Assembly: GCF_000002075.1 (NCBI RefSeq)
Contig: NW_004797428.1
Coordinates: 945,298-1,009,297 of the forward strand
Direction of reading: 5' to 3'
DNA from: Aplysia californica
Taxonomy: Eukaryota > Mollusca > Gastropoda > Aplysiida > Aplysiidae
Length of the DNA stretch: 64,000 nt
Positions 1 through 10,447 of this stretch are shown one piece after another; within the stretch, counting starts at the first letter, position 1; each line of letters opens with the position of its first letter. The notes under the pieces were generated by a model. That model was not told where the DNA came from and searched no databases. It worked only from the letters and a program-made list of their open reading frames with translations. The translations under genes were made by a program, and so were the position numbers.

Positions 1-561
1 TTCTTGGTTGTAGAAAAAGGTAAAATTGAAGATTAGCAGACCATCTGGCTCCTGCATATTATGAGCTGTGTAAAAAAAAAAAAAAAGACAGATTCATTCA
101 AATACACAAGCCTGTGTCATCTCGATTGTTTGCCAACAAAAAGTTGTGTTGCTGTGTAGAGCTGAGCATACGGCAACTTTTGATTCCATAGACCCATAGA
201 CCAGCGCACAATTCATTACGTAGATCTACGTCAAGACCAGCTTATTATTGTAATAATTATCAGTTGCCGGGGGAAAAAAGACTGACGCGTATGCGACGTT
301 CAACGCCCGGACCGATAGTGCCCCCCCCACCCCCCTGCCCGACACGCACACAGCCACATGTGTGCAGGCCGCCCATCCGACCCCGACACATGCTAACGAG
401 CCATCTTTAATTGCTTCTGATGACCTCTTGACAAATAAACATTTATTAGAAGCGCTATAACTTTTCAGGCCGGCCTCAAATTCATAGAAGATAAAAACTC
501 GGCTCCTGCACAAAACGCCTTTTTGCCCGAAGTGATCCCAGCCTTGAGGCGAGTCACGAGT

Positions 562-715
562 GAGGCAGGACAGGAAGCCGGAGTCACGAGTCACAGGAAG
601 TCGGAAGTGATGTCATGCTGGACAAGAATCAGAGTCCGAATAACATTTTGGCCGGCACTATTTCTCCGAACGTTCGGGAAAATAAAGCTGGGCACTATTT
701 CTCCGAACACTCTGA
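562..715. repeat. Palindromic repeat module, copy 1 (degenerate)
   Basis: Shares with 2330-2462 the strings GAGTCCGAATA, CGGCACTATTTCTCCGAACG and a CCGGAAG-rich stretch. Here the palindromes seen in copy 2 are partly broken. Seen directly by comparing the two regions; the family is not recognised. Confidence 0.5.
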
Positions 716-1625
716 AATCACATCCTTTCCCGCAAATTTCGGATATTATAGAGTATAGGCCTACCAAAGATTGTTCGTATACAATATGGTTCAATCGGTC
801 CAAAAAAGTCCGCAGTAAATATTTATAATATAAAGAAATGCTACAGTCCAAACAGTTTTTCGCTACAGATATGACGTGTTGTCTATGAAAGGTGCTGCTC
901 TTAAACTTAATGATTAATGTGTTGTGTTCACTCGTGTGCTGTCTAGATCTAGATCTACGGAGGGTTGTTGATAACGACACATACATAGCATAGAACTAGC
1001 TTCTGCGTTTGTCGCGGCCGCAACCAATCAATAGTGGCTCCATTTTTTGGCATTTTTTGGTAGGGGAATAAAAGTCAAATTTAAAAAAAAAAAAAAGAAA
1101 CCGAAACCTCTTTACTTTTGAAAGAAAGTTCACTTAGATTCACTTATTCTCTTTCTCATTTGTTGTCACCACGTTGATTTGTTGAATACGTTACAGTTAC
1201 TTTTATTTTTCCCTCTTTGACTCTTTGTGGTGTTTTATTTTGTTAGTGTGTAATTTTTTTTTCTTGTTATTGTTATATATATACATGTGTATAGATTTAA
1301 ATGTTTTATGTTAGAGCGTACGTTCCACCAAAACCGATTACTTGTACTGACACTGGCAGGCCCCTTAATGTGTGTCATTCCATAATTTACATGTAATATC
1401 CTGAACTTTTTTTTTATTTACGCACTTTTAGGGTTAAAACGGGTAATTTTCTTCGGACAGGTTGACACACACCCTTATTTGTTAATTTTTGTGGTTGTTT
1501 ATGGACTGTTCGATTAATTTTGATTTAATTCTGTTGTGAAACCTTTCTTTTTCACGTTTTTACACTCTAAAAATCTCTAGACTAGCTCTTGAAAATTGAA
1601 ATAGATATAGATCCCAAAATTTGCT

Positions 1626-1628
<3 letters not shown>

Positions 1629-1679
<51 letters not shown>
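1629..1679. repeat. (TG)n microsatellite
   Basis: Uninterrupted TG dinucleotides for about 50 bases, followed by a degenerate TG-rich stretch to about 1750. Produces spurious open frames. Confidence 0.95.
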
Positions 1680-1680
<1 letters not shown>

Positions 1681-1994
1681 ATGTGCGTGTGTGAGTGTAT
1701 CTGTGTGTGGTTAGTAAGTGTGTAAATGGAGAGTGAGGAGTGTGTGTGTGTTTTTCGGGCTTTATTTCATCCTTTATTCAGTAACAGTTCAAAGTATACA
1801 AAAATAGAAACACAGAATCCATTCACTCCAGTGCTCATGAGTCGTTCCTCTCTTTCAGTTTCACTCATTCTTTCAATTCCCGTAGTGTTCTCTCCCGTGG
1901 CTCATCCCCGTCCTCATGACTTTCACACCCCACCCCCTCCCTCCAGGCACACACAAAGAAAATCTCACTCATTCCCTTGCACCCTGCGAGCCAT

Positions 1995-2023
1995 GGGGGG
2001 GGGGGGGGGGGGGGGGGGGGGGG
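1995..2023. repeat. Poly-G homopolymer
   Basis: A run of 29 G. Its length should be distrusted, since homopolymers of this size are prone to assembly error, but it is also quadruplex-capable. Confidence 0.9.
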
Positions 2024-2329
2024 TGTCCCCCCCTTGCAGTTGTTGCCTGTGGATACACTCGTAAATTCCACCTTTCACCCGCTCTGTCACTCACACTGTC
2101 TCTCCATCAACAACTCAGCTCGTCATACGTTCAAAAGTTGCCCACTGATCATGTTTAGTTAGTGTGTGTTCAGTATAAGTTTGTGTGTACATGTGCATGA
2201 TGGTGGTGGGTGTGTGGTGGGTGTTACTGAAGGTTGTATGTAGGCGGACTGGCCATGCGGTGTTCCTTCCTAGACCAGAGGCAGAATGAAAGTTGGCGCC
2301 GAACTCTCGCAATAAATAGGCAAAAAATC

Positions 2330-2462
2330 ACGAGACCGGAAGCCGGAAACCGTTCGGAGAAATAAAGATCGGCACTATTTCTCCGAACGTTCGGAGAAAT
2401 AGTCACTTCATAACATTTTTTCATATTCGGACTCGAGTCCGAATAGTCACTTCGTCTCAGCA
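2330..2462. repeat. Palindromic repeat module, copy 2
   Basis: Contains a perfect 30-bp palindrome at 2374-2403 (centre GAACGTTC) and a perfect 22-bp palindrome at 2424-2445 (centre ACTCGAGT), plus a third half-site at 2350-2364. A diverged copy lies at 562-715. Probably a fragment of a foldback-type element; no target duplication was identified. Confidence 0.6.
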
Positions 2463-2601
2463 AACCCCCATGTTTACAATCGATCGGCCGTGGCGCCCGG
2501 GCATTTTTGGCGGGTTACTTCCACTGAAACGCAAAGCGCTTCAAGTTCTAGGACACACCCACCAACAATTAACATCATTAAAGGCTATGGCACTCATGGT
2601 G

Positions 2602-2853
2602 GTAGGCTGGTAGGCGATTTTGTAGTTTCGTTCGTTAAAGTCAAGCAGGGGGGTTTCAGGGGGGCTTGCCCCCCTGACCTAAAAAAAATATGGAGGTCCT
2701 AATTTGATGGTTTGCAGTTAGGTTGCATCCCTGCTCTTTGTGTAGCCTAATTCAAATAGTATTTGGTCTTCAAGACTTATGGATTTCTTCTCTGGATGTA
2801 AACAAATGGATCGTGGACTTTAACGAACGGAACTACAAGATCACCGGCTGGTA
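2602..2853. mobile_element. MITE with about 30-bp terminal inverted repeats
   Basis: The left end reads GGCGATTTTGTAGTTTCG, continuing through TTCGTTAAAGTC. The right end is its reverse complement with three differences over about 30 bp. The interior contains a GGGGGGCTTGCCCCCC-like hairpin. There is no coding capacity. The superfamily is not recognised and the exact outer ends are uncertain. Confidence 0.6.
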
Positions 2854-3013
2854 GTGGCAGGCTAATCACGCCTCAATTCTCTCGCCCTTTCACTTCCTCT
2901 TCTATCCTTCCCGTAGTCTATTCCTGAACCTCTGTCAATGGAAGAAACCTGTTCATAGTATACAACTCATTTTTAAAATGTCTCCAACATAAGACAGGTA
3001 TGACTGGAATTAC

Positions 3014-3268
3014 CTTTCCACATGTTAGTGCGCATCTGACGTGTACAGACCACAGGCAAAACAAAGCTGTCAGAATCTGCAGCAAACCGATAGCAGCAAA
3101 GGCAATCAAACCCCCTTCAAAGTAGTCTTCAATTCCATATAAAACTGTCCAGATATACGCCCATATAGAATAAATAAATAAAAATGGAAAAACATATCCA
3201 TGTAAGAGCACAGGCCGAAGATTGTAAAAGGCCAAACGGTGAATCTCTTCGTTCAAGGAGGCAGCCAT
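3014..3268 (-). CDS. ATP13A1: P5A-type transport ATPase ATP13A1, first coding exon (partial gene)
   Basis: The exon encodes 85 residues from an ATG at 3268-3266 and ends in AAG at 3014, directly followed by a GTAATT donor (phase 0). The protein begins MAASLNEEIHRLAF, has two hydrophobic membrane segments (about residues 24-44 and 52-72) and then WSVHVRCALTC. This matches the conserved WSVHxxCALTC stretch at the end of the N-terminal membrane hairpin of animal ATP13A1. Known role of the family: an ER P5A ATPase that removes mis-inserted transmembrane helices and was earlier linked to manganese. The catalytic DKTGT region and the rest of the gene lie off the left edge. The start context AAACATGGCTGC resembles a TISU element (10 of 12). 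Identification rests on the motif and topology, not on an alignment. Confidence 0.85.
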
Positions 3269-4220
3269 GTTTCTCTCAAATGATTATTGACAAATACTAA
3301 TTGCCGAGACAATTAAAATTATTATTTTTTGTAATATTCACTGATATCAACCATTACATGTTTTAAACCAATTCAAACAACAAAAATAATAGTTTCAGCT
3401 TAATATTTAATCATGAAACCTGTTTTCACATCTTTTTTGTATCACAGTCTATATAAGATTAACAGATTTTATCCCTCATCTTACATTTTGATCATTTGGT
3501 CAATTAGTTGGAAACGCCGTGATGGTAGAAATAATGCTATGATTACAACTAGTTTCAGAGGCTGAAAGAACTATTATTGGGCTGCCAAATAGAACATAGG
3601 CTATTATACTATCCTTGTATGTTTGGTCTCCGTGTGAATGACAACAGCAGTGCTTTACAACTACTACTGTTCTGTTGTTAGTTCGAGTCATGATGATATG
3701 CATGCCTCAAGAATAACAAAAAATAATTGCGACTGTCCTTGTACGTGGATGTTTTTTGGATAAATAACTGCCTTGTTTAGAAGACAACCCTAAAGGATCT
3801 TTTGTAAGTTTGTTAATTTTTCGTGTATGACTAGATTTATGACATAAGGTTTTAGCCTCTTCTACTCTATTCCCAGCCTCAAGATCTTGACTTATTGTAG
3901 GCCTAGGCTATAGCCTAGCTAGATCTAGAGGCCTAGCCTACACAGCGGCCTACACCTACAGACATAGATTCTAGATTTAGATCTAGATTCTAGATCTAGA
4001 TCTAGTGACAGAAGAAGTAACAGAAGGCAAAAGAATAAAATTTTGTAACACTTGAATTGTAGCCTTGATCTAGATTTCTAAATGTCTTTAGATTTTAGTA
4101 CGCAAGACAAAACTCACTTTTGTGCCTGTGCTCACTGTCCGCTTGCAATGCAAGAAAGCAAATTACACAAAAATCTTTTTCTTTAGCCTGCTGTTACAGT
4201 AGGCCTACAGAAAGTGGAGG
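3269..4220. other. 5' flank of ATP13A1
   Basis: Presumed promoter and upstream sequence of the minus-strand ATP13A1 gene. AT-rich, with a cluster of TAGATC/TCTAGA motifs at about 3900-4075. No open frame with recognisable content, and no TATA box could be assigned with confidence. Confidence 0.4.
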
Positions 4221-4340
4221 GATCCCGATACGAGCGACCACTAGGAAAGAGTAGAATTTTGGGGTAGGGTAACAAGGGTCAGGTCTCTTCTTTTTTGTAT
4301 TTGTTGGCGTGGTCGCTCGTTACGGAAGTCCTTCCACAGA
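4221..4340. mobile_element. Short inverted-repeat element (AGCGACCAC family)
   Basis: Left end GATACGAGCGACCAC; right end GTGGTCGCTCGTTACGGAAG is its reverse complement extended outward. A related copy with ACTTCCGTAACGAGC at one end is at 42746-42935, and a solo end lies at 52570-52590. Non-coding MITE-like unit of unknown superfamily. Confidence 0.5.
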
Positions 4341-4984
4341 AAATGAATACAGATCTAATAGAGTGCAAGCAAGATCTTTGAGTTTGAGTGCAGTAGATCA
4401 TGTCACAGAGTTGCAATATTTAGTTCTGACTGAAGAACTGTACACACCTCTGTCCAAGACTGCCTCCAACTCTAAACCAGAACAGAAACTATCGTCACTT
4501 CCATTTTGTTCTTTTAGTTGCATGTATAATACTTTTTTTTCTTATTAAATTCTCATGTGAGCCTTCTTCTTAACTGTCTAGACAACTTCCTTAAAACTGT
4601 CTTTCACTACTTCTTTATTAATAATTTCATAGATCATTGCCTATTTCACCCTGGATCAGGAATAGAAACATTTTCCACCTTTCCCTCCTAGGCGAGTCAC
4701 TTTCATGTCACTCCAAGTCTTCCCACTTTTCTGTCCATTTCTGTAACTCTTCTCCAGGTTCCACGTAGTCTTCCCCTTGATCTTTTACCCTGTGGGTTCC
4801 AATCTTCTAACACTTTCCTTGTTTATGCAGCTGCTTGACTTCCTGAAAGTGTGTCCAATCCTTGGAGTAACTATTAAAAGGAGAGGCTGCGAGTCGCGTA
4901 ACGTGAAGCCGCAGCAGACGACGGTCGGCCATGTTTGTGAGATCAGCTCAGTTGTAAACTTAGTGTCGACCAAATGGCAGTTTG

Positions 4985-5445
4985 CGTAGCGTTCGGGTCT
5001 GGTGGGCCTCTCATTCAAAGGTCCAGGGTTCGAATCCGAGTACTGACGGAAAAATTTTGTTCTCTAAAATTCTACATTCTCTGTCGTCTGCTTTCGTCTC
5101 CACTTTCTGCCCCCACCTCCTCAGGGCTCCGGACTCTTTCTGCAGCCTTTCTACTGCCACTCCTTGGCTCCTTCTTACAGGCTCTGTCTTTCAGCCACAC
5201 CCCTGATCTTATGGTAGGAAGAATGATCTACCCCTAGCCTGCTCGGACAAGGGCGAAAAAATCTCAGAGGTCCCGTATGCAAAATGCGCACATTAAAGGT
5301 CCCTTGGTGGTCTAAAATTGATAAGAGTAGGCTTCGGCCGCCACCTGGGAAAAATTCAAAATTTCCTACCAACTTAAAATGTTTAATGTGTCCCTCGAGC
5401 TCATATGACTTTATGCAGTTGTGAGTGCCGTAAAACACTTATAAG
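4985..5445 (+). mobile_element. SINE-B, near full length (tRNA-like head, shared tail)
   Basis: The head (about 4985-5045) carries a B box, GGGTTCGAATCC. The body contains CTCTAAAATT, pyrimidine-rich text, GGCGAAAAAATCTCAGAGG and GGCTTCGGCCGCCACCTGG. It ends in the tail CATATGACTTTATGCAGTTG...GAGTGCCGTAAAAC, which is also found on SINE-A and family C. Other copies are at 35187, 45722 and 47470. Confidence 0.75.
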
Positions 5446-7228
5446 GCCTACGAAAAATATTTTTTTTAATATCAGTCTCTAGCTAAGGCACTGAACTTGA
5501 TGACGAAGTGCCTTCTGATTTAGCCATAAAAATGCATCTCACAGTAAATACAGAATGAAACAAATTGAAGAAAATTCAGTTTGCCATGATGATAACTGCA
5601 CGTATGTGCCTAGATCTAGATCTAGTCTGGCATACTTGTCAATTTGTTCCAGATGAGAATACTGTTGCTTACATTGCTGGTTTTGTGTCGTTAAGGTTGA
5701 CAAAACATTTGAAATATGTGAAACCTTAGTTGACTCTCAGTGTGTCAAATGTAACTTCCTTGCTGTTTTTGAAGTCTCATCGGAGGGGTGACAGTGCCTT
5801 CAAAGAATGTCATTGATGATTGAAGTGTGTTTGGTGTGTGAATAACATTTTCGATGCCATGTGTCGTCGTGCAGGGGGCGTGACATTGTCAAATGAGAAA
5901 AGTCACAAATTAATGCAATCTGTTTTGAAATTCTTATATAAATAAGCCTATCATTTCAAATTTTCTATTAATTTTTTAATACACAACAGTATTTTGTAAA
6001 ATTTTGATAACGTAACCAGGTGTTTTAAAAGTGCCCCTCCCTCCTCACTTTTTTTTTTGGGGGGGGGGCTGTTTTATTCTTATTATTTTGTTGGGGGGGG
6101 GGGGTGGTTAATTTCCACCATTCATACTTCACTTATTCTGCCTTACCCTCTCCTTCCTCATTCTTCGCCATTCCCATCCCACCCTCACTACCATCTTTAG
6201 TGTAATCATTTTCCATTTTGTTAGAAATATATTTTGTTCTATGTTTAAGTCAAGAAGTCTACGTTTTTGTAAAAATAATGTCCGCGATGACACCATTTTG
6301 CAGTGATGAATTTCTATAACCGAAAAGTCTGCAAACTTTGTTATCCCATTTATATTTTTGTTTTGATCCTTATTATCCCAATTTCTTCTCTAAAACATGT
6401 TAAAAAAAAAATCTTACCGTCACAATGTGTGTATACATAGTACATTTATTACTGTAAATATTCGACTATGTGAGCTGGTAATTTGATGCAAGTAAGATTT
6501 CTTAACATCCTTATTATATTACTACTGTACGTGAGTGCTTATAATGCTGTAATTAACATTGAGAAAGAAATTTCGAGAGACAATGGAGTCCGAGCAGCTT
6601 GTTTTGAAAAGAGATTACGTTGCGTACGCTGCGTTGTTTTGAACTTACAAAGATGGCGGCAGCCCCGATAAACTCCGCCCTGTCGGCTTCAACTTGGTTT
6701 GAACTGTTGAGCGGGCGACGCAACGTTAGGGCCTCTCCCTATATAGTTGGTCCAATCCATCGCCAATGCCTTCTTCCCACCCCCACCTCATGTGACCAGG
6801 CTCTGTCTCGTTCTTCTTAATACTTCCTCGTTGGTAATCCTGTCTGTCCATCTGATCCTCAAGTAGCTTCCTCAGACACATATTGATATTACAGTATATG
6901 TTACAGTAATAAGTAAAAATGTATTCCAGTCTGGTACTCAGTGCTCACACTACCATTGGTGGACCTGGATGGCTTAAATTGTAAGATTATAAAAGCCATA
7001 TAAAAAAAAATTAAAGATCATCTCACTAGTAGACTATGAAATAGCCGCATAGCAGCATAGCAATACTGCATCATTGGTTTAGAGAATGGAAAGCAAAATA
7101 ATCCCTCGAAAATTTGAAAAACAGGATGGCATTCTAAAATTCAAGAATTGAAAGCTGATTCATGGTCTTGCAAGTTCTGAAAAACTCTCACTAAAACTAA
7201 AACTATAAATCAATAAAAACTAAGTATA
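5446..7228. other. Intergenic or 5' leader region of UCK
   Basis: AT-rich, with short G runs at about 6058-6068 and 6093-6104. No recognised protein. The one notable point is a TISU/YY1-like AAAGATGGCGGC at 6649-6660 that opens a 55-codon frame (separate entry). Confidence 0.35.
6653..6820 (+). CDS. Unrecognised 55-aa ORF starting in a TISU-like site (doubtful)
   Basis: The ATG sits in AAAGATGGCGGC, an 11 of 12 match to the TISU consensus (SAASATGGCGGC), which in animals marks start codons of short-leader housekeeping mRNAs. The frame runs MAAAPINSALSASTWF and stops at 6818-6820. I recognise no family and see no conserved domain. It may be a first exon, of UCK or of an unannotated transcript, or chance. 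Listed because the start context is unusual in otherwise AT-rich DNA. Confidence 0.15.
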   Translation: MAAAPINSALSASTWFELLSGRRNVRASPYIVGPIHRQCLLPTPTSCDQALSRSS

Positions 7229-7555
7229 CAGGGTTCCTGTGGTTTCCTTGTATTCAAGGAGTCCTTGAAAACTCCTTGAATTTGCATTCAAGGAAAAAAT
7301 CTCTCCTTGAATATGAGGAACCTCCTTGAAAACTCCTTGAATTTCACCATATATGAACAAAATTTTTGTTGGACAATCGAAACTACAATTCCTTTCGGAC
7401 AAGTGTAAGTTTTTCGGAAATAGGCTTTCGTGGTGCGAGTGTGCTGTCAAAAACGGCATGAATTTCTTGAATTCTTGACCAAGTCTGCTTGAATTTTTAG
7501 AATTTCTCCTTGAAATCTTCTTGAAATTGGTGGGGAGTTCATGGCAGGAACCCTG
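7229..7555. mobile_element. MITE with CAGGGTTCCTG ends, hAT-like style
   Basis: Begins CAGGGTTCCTGTGG and ends with the reverse complement, CAGGAACCCTG. The interior is built from repeats of CCTTGAAAACTCCTTGAATTT, a composition common in animal hAT-type MITEs. The flanks (TAAGTATA and ACTGTATC) share only part of an 8-bp site, so the target duplication is decayed or the superfamily call is wrong. Confidence 0.55.
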
Positions 7556-7637
7556 ACTGTATCTGCAAGGTTTTGGTAAATAAGTCAGTGTTTTCACTTT
7601 CTGTATAACTTTAACTTAACGCAGCATCTGGTTGATG

Positions 7638-7639
<2 letters not shown>

Positions 7640-7704
<65 letters not shown>

Positions 7705-7735
7705 TCTCCCTCCCTCCCTCCCTCCCTCCCTCCCT

Positions 7736-7812
<77 letters not shown>

Positions 7813-7940
7813 TCTCTCTCTCCCCCCCTCTCCTCTCTCCCTCTCTATCACTCTCTCTCTCTCACTCTCTAGGTCTCTCTCTCTCTCACTCTCTAGGTCT
7901 CTCTCTCTCACTCTCTAGGTCTCTCTCTCTCTCACTCTCT

Positions 7941-7981
<41 letters not shown>

Positions 7982-8061
7982 CCCCCTCTCCTCTCTCCCC
8001 CTCTCCTCTCTCCCTCTCTATCACTCTCTCTCTCTCACTCTCTAGGTCTCTCTCTCTCTCT
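7640..8061. repeat. (TC)n satellite-like tract with internal TAGG interruptions
   Basis: About 420 bases of CT dinucleotides with CCCT blocks and a higher-order unit marked by CACTCTCTAGGTCT occurring several times. Open frames on both strands here are low-complexity artefacts. Confidence 0.95.
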
Positions 8062-10157
8062 CTGGAGTATGTTTGTCTTTGCCTAAGCACTTAAGTGAAG
8101 TATCACTGGTATCTTGTGTGAGCTTTTCTAAAAAATCGAAAGAGTAGATATATTTTGGTCTGCAAAAGAAGACAGGACAGTATGTCCCATCCAGTATGAG
8201 ACTGAAATTATAATCTGTTTGGTAGTAGCCAAGTCCATTCCTCCAAACCCTTTTCTTTGAAAAACTGGTTGAATAAAATCTATAGCTGTGGCCCCTTAAA
8301 CAGTTTCAGTTTCAGTCTTACTACTTTACAAAGTACTGTCAGTCAAAATCGCAAAGGAAGAGGGGGTGGGGGACGAGAGAACACTCTATAGCTCTCCTGG
8401 TTTTTTATTATATATATTATATATATATATAAAGCCCAATATGTTTTTTCCTTTCATTATAATTCTGTTTTCCTTTCTTCCCTTTGCTCTTTTAATTTTT
8501 TTTATTTAAAAGATTTGTCACGCTTCCTTCCACCTTTCTACTGTCTATGCTCAACTTAGCTCCTTTCAAATTTTGTGAATTAGCATATTTTTTTTAGGAG
8601 GAGCCTGTTATGCTAGTATTGAATTTTGTTTGCATGAATGTATACATGTTTGACGGCCATTCTGAAGGAAGAAGCAAGGCAGAGGGTTGGCTGGACCAGG
8701 GTTTGGCTTTTTCTTTTATAGTTTTGTTTTGGATGGGGTTTTGATATATAAATATGTAATGTTTATAAATATATGTAATCTGTACCTGTATAAAAAATAT
8801 GTTATATTTAGTTGACTGTTGTCAACGGACGGACTTGTTTAAACAAGAATTATTCTTTCAGTTTCACTTGTTACTGTTATGGTCACAGTCATCACCAGAA
8901 ATAGTCAAGTGTCTGTTCTTTCATGATGTATAAAATGGATCTTGGAAGTAGGTTTGCTTACTGTTTTGGTGAAAAAAGTTTTAGTTACCCTCCTGTGCTA
9001 ACTATTTGAAGTGAAGAAGCTAGCTACTGTCTTGTGTCATATTTGTGTTGACAAAGTTGTTTGTGCTCATTGAGGGGACAGTGGGTTCTGCGCCATTCTT
9101 TGATTTCTTAATCACAATTTATCTGCGGTATATACAAACTAGTAAATTCACCCACCTTCCACTGATTATGTCTACCCCATTACGTGAGTGGTTGTTTCAT
9201 ATAAAAACACTTGCACACAATACGAGTGATTTTTTGGGGGGTAAAAAATAATGTAAAAAAGTATACTCCTAGTATTACTCGCACAACATGCAGCCTAGAT
9301 CAGATAGGACCTTGGTATATAGTGCCAAATATAGGATTTTCCAATAAAACCCGGACTATTTAGATCTACAGTAGTATCATATAGTTATATTAAATTACAC
9401 CACTTCATGGCGTCTTGGCCACTCCGGTGTCACATATATTTAATCAGTACCCTTGTAACAACCAACAGTTTTTAAAGGTAAGACGCTTATAATTTGATGC
9501 CTGACTAGTACTTCGTTTCAAGCATGTTAAATCTCCCTCTAACGTGTCAATATCAGAAATTCACCACATAATTTACGTGCAACCTACAAAAATGGGTCGA
9601 TATACCCCCAGTATTATGAGAGGTTAGTGTGTTATAGGTGAGAATATACCGTTAATATCTTTAAGTGTCATACTTATTAAAATCAAGAACTCTCATCACA
9701 TACAAGTAACCATAAATTTTTTTCCTTTTTATCCAAATTGTAAAAAAATACTGCGTTCAAAATCATCATGAATAACCAGCTCTGTCATGTTTTAGGAACA
9801 TTGAATGCTTCTTTTTAAATTTTGAGATTTGAAGAGTGGTTTCTTCTATAGGTGACACAAAGATCAGCATCACCAGAATTGTGTGTACATATATTTAAAT
9901 TTATAATATAATGTCCTCATGAGCGTCAATGTATTATATATACGTATATGATCGGCTTTTTTTCAATTGTAACAGCAGATTTCACAAATGTTATACTTTT
10001 AAAATAGTGCTGCACTCTTGTTCTTTAGGCCACTAAGTGTATTACTATGCCTGAAGCGAAGAACACAGAGGTGGTTGGAGGGCATCGTTGGTATGGTGGT
10101 TTCTACTTCTTTACTTTCCCTCTGTTATTTCTGTCTGTCTGTCTTACTTTTTCATTT
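8062..10157. other. AT-rich intergenic DNA, nothing recognised
   Basis: No exon, repeat with readable ends or RNA gene was recognised. Short AT microsatellites lie near 8410-8430 and 9895-9945. Confidence 0.4.
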
Positions 10158-10336
10158 TTGTGGGTGGTTGGCGGGTGCTCTGGTGTGGTTTGCTCCTTCT
10201 TTCCTATCAAACATCTATCGTCCTGATCCCTCCTCCTTCTTTTCTGTGTTTATTACTCGCTTGTAACACCTCTAATCTTCGGCACTTTATGACCTTATTC
10301 TGTTACAAGTGCCGTAAAACTCTTATTAAAACTAAA
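10158..10336 (+). mobile_element. SINE-A copy, 5' truncated
   Basis: Body starting GTGGTTGGCGGGTGCTC, then the pyrimidine-rich CTCCTTCTTTCCTATCAAAC, then the shared tail GACCTTATTCTGTTACAAGT...GCCGTAAAACTCTTA. Ends about 106 bases before the UCK exon carrying the start codon. Confidence 0.75.
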
Positions 10337-10447
10337 CATCTCACTTTATCCCAGTACTAAATGACCGTTATTGTGTGGATGTGCTTCTCTTCACTCAAAC
10401 TAACAAGTGAGGACCTGCCATGTTTTTTACACTCATCTGCAGGGATC

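Larger units (their letters stand above)
1..3013. other. ATP13A1 intron 1 (gene on minus strand), repeat-rich
   Basis: Lies downstream, in gene orientation, of the first ATP13A1 coding exon, and no further ATP13A1 exon was recognised in it. It holds two related palindrome-bearing repeats (about 560-715 and 2330-2462), a TG microsatellite, a 29-base G run and one MITE. The rest shows no coding signal that I can support; open frames here overlap low-complexity sequence. Confidence 0.5.

Noticed and set aside
1995-2023. Homopolymer G runs as functional quadruplexes
   Set aside because: Several runs of 17-29 G/C occur; lengths are unreliable in assemblies, so no functional call was made beyond the one next to the UCK donor.
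6483-6671. 62-codon frame with a signal-like N-terminus
   Set aside because: AT-rich, no homology recognised and overlapping the TISU-like ORF in another frame.
7594-8045. Long open frames on both strands
   Set aside because: Pure translation of a CT/GA microsatellite.
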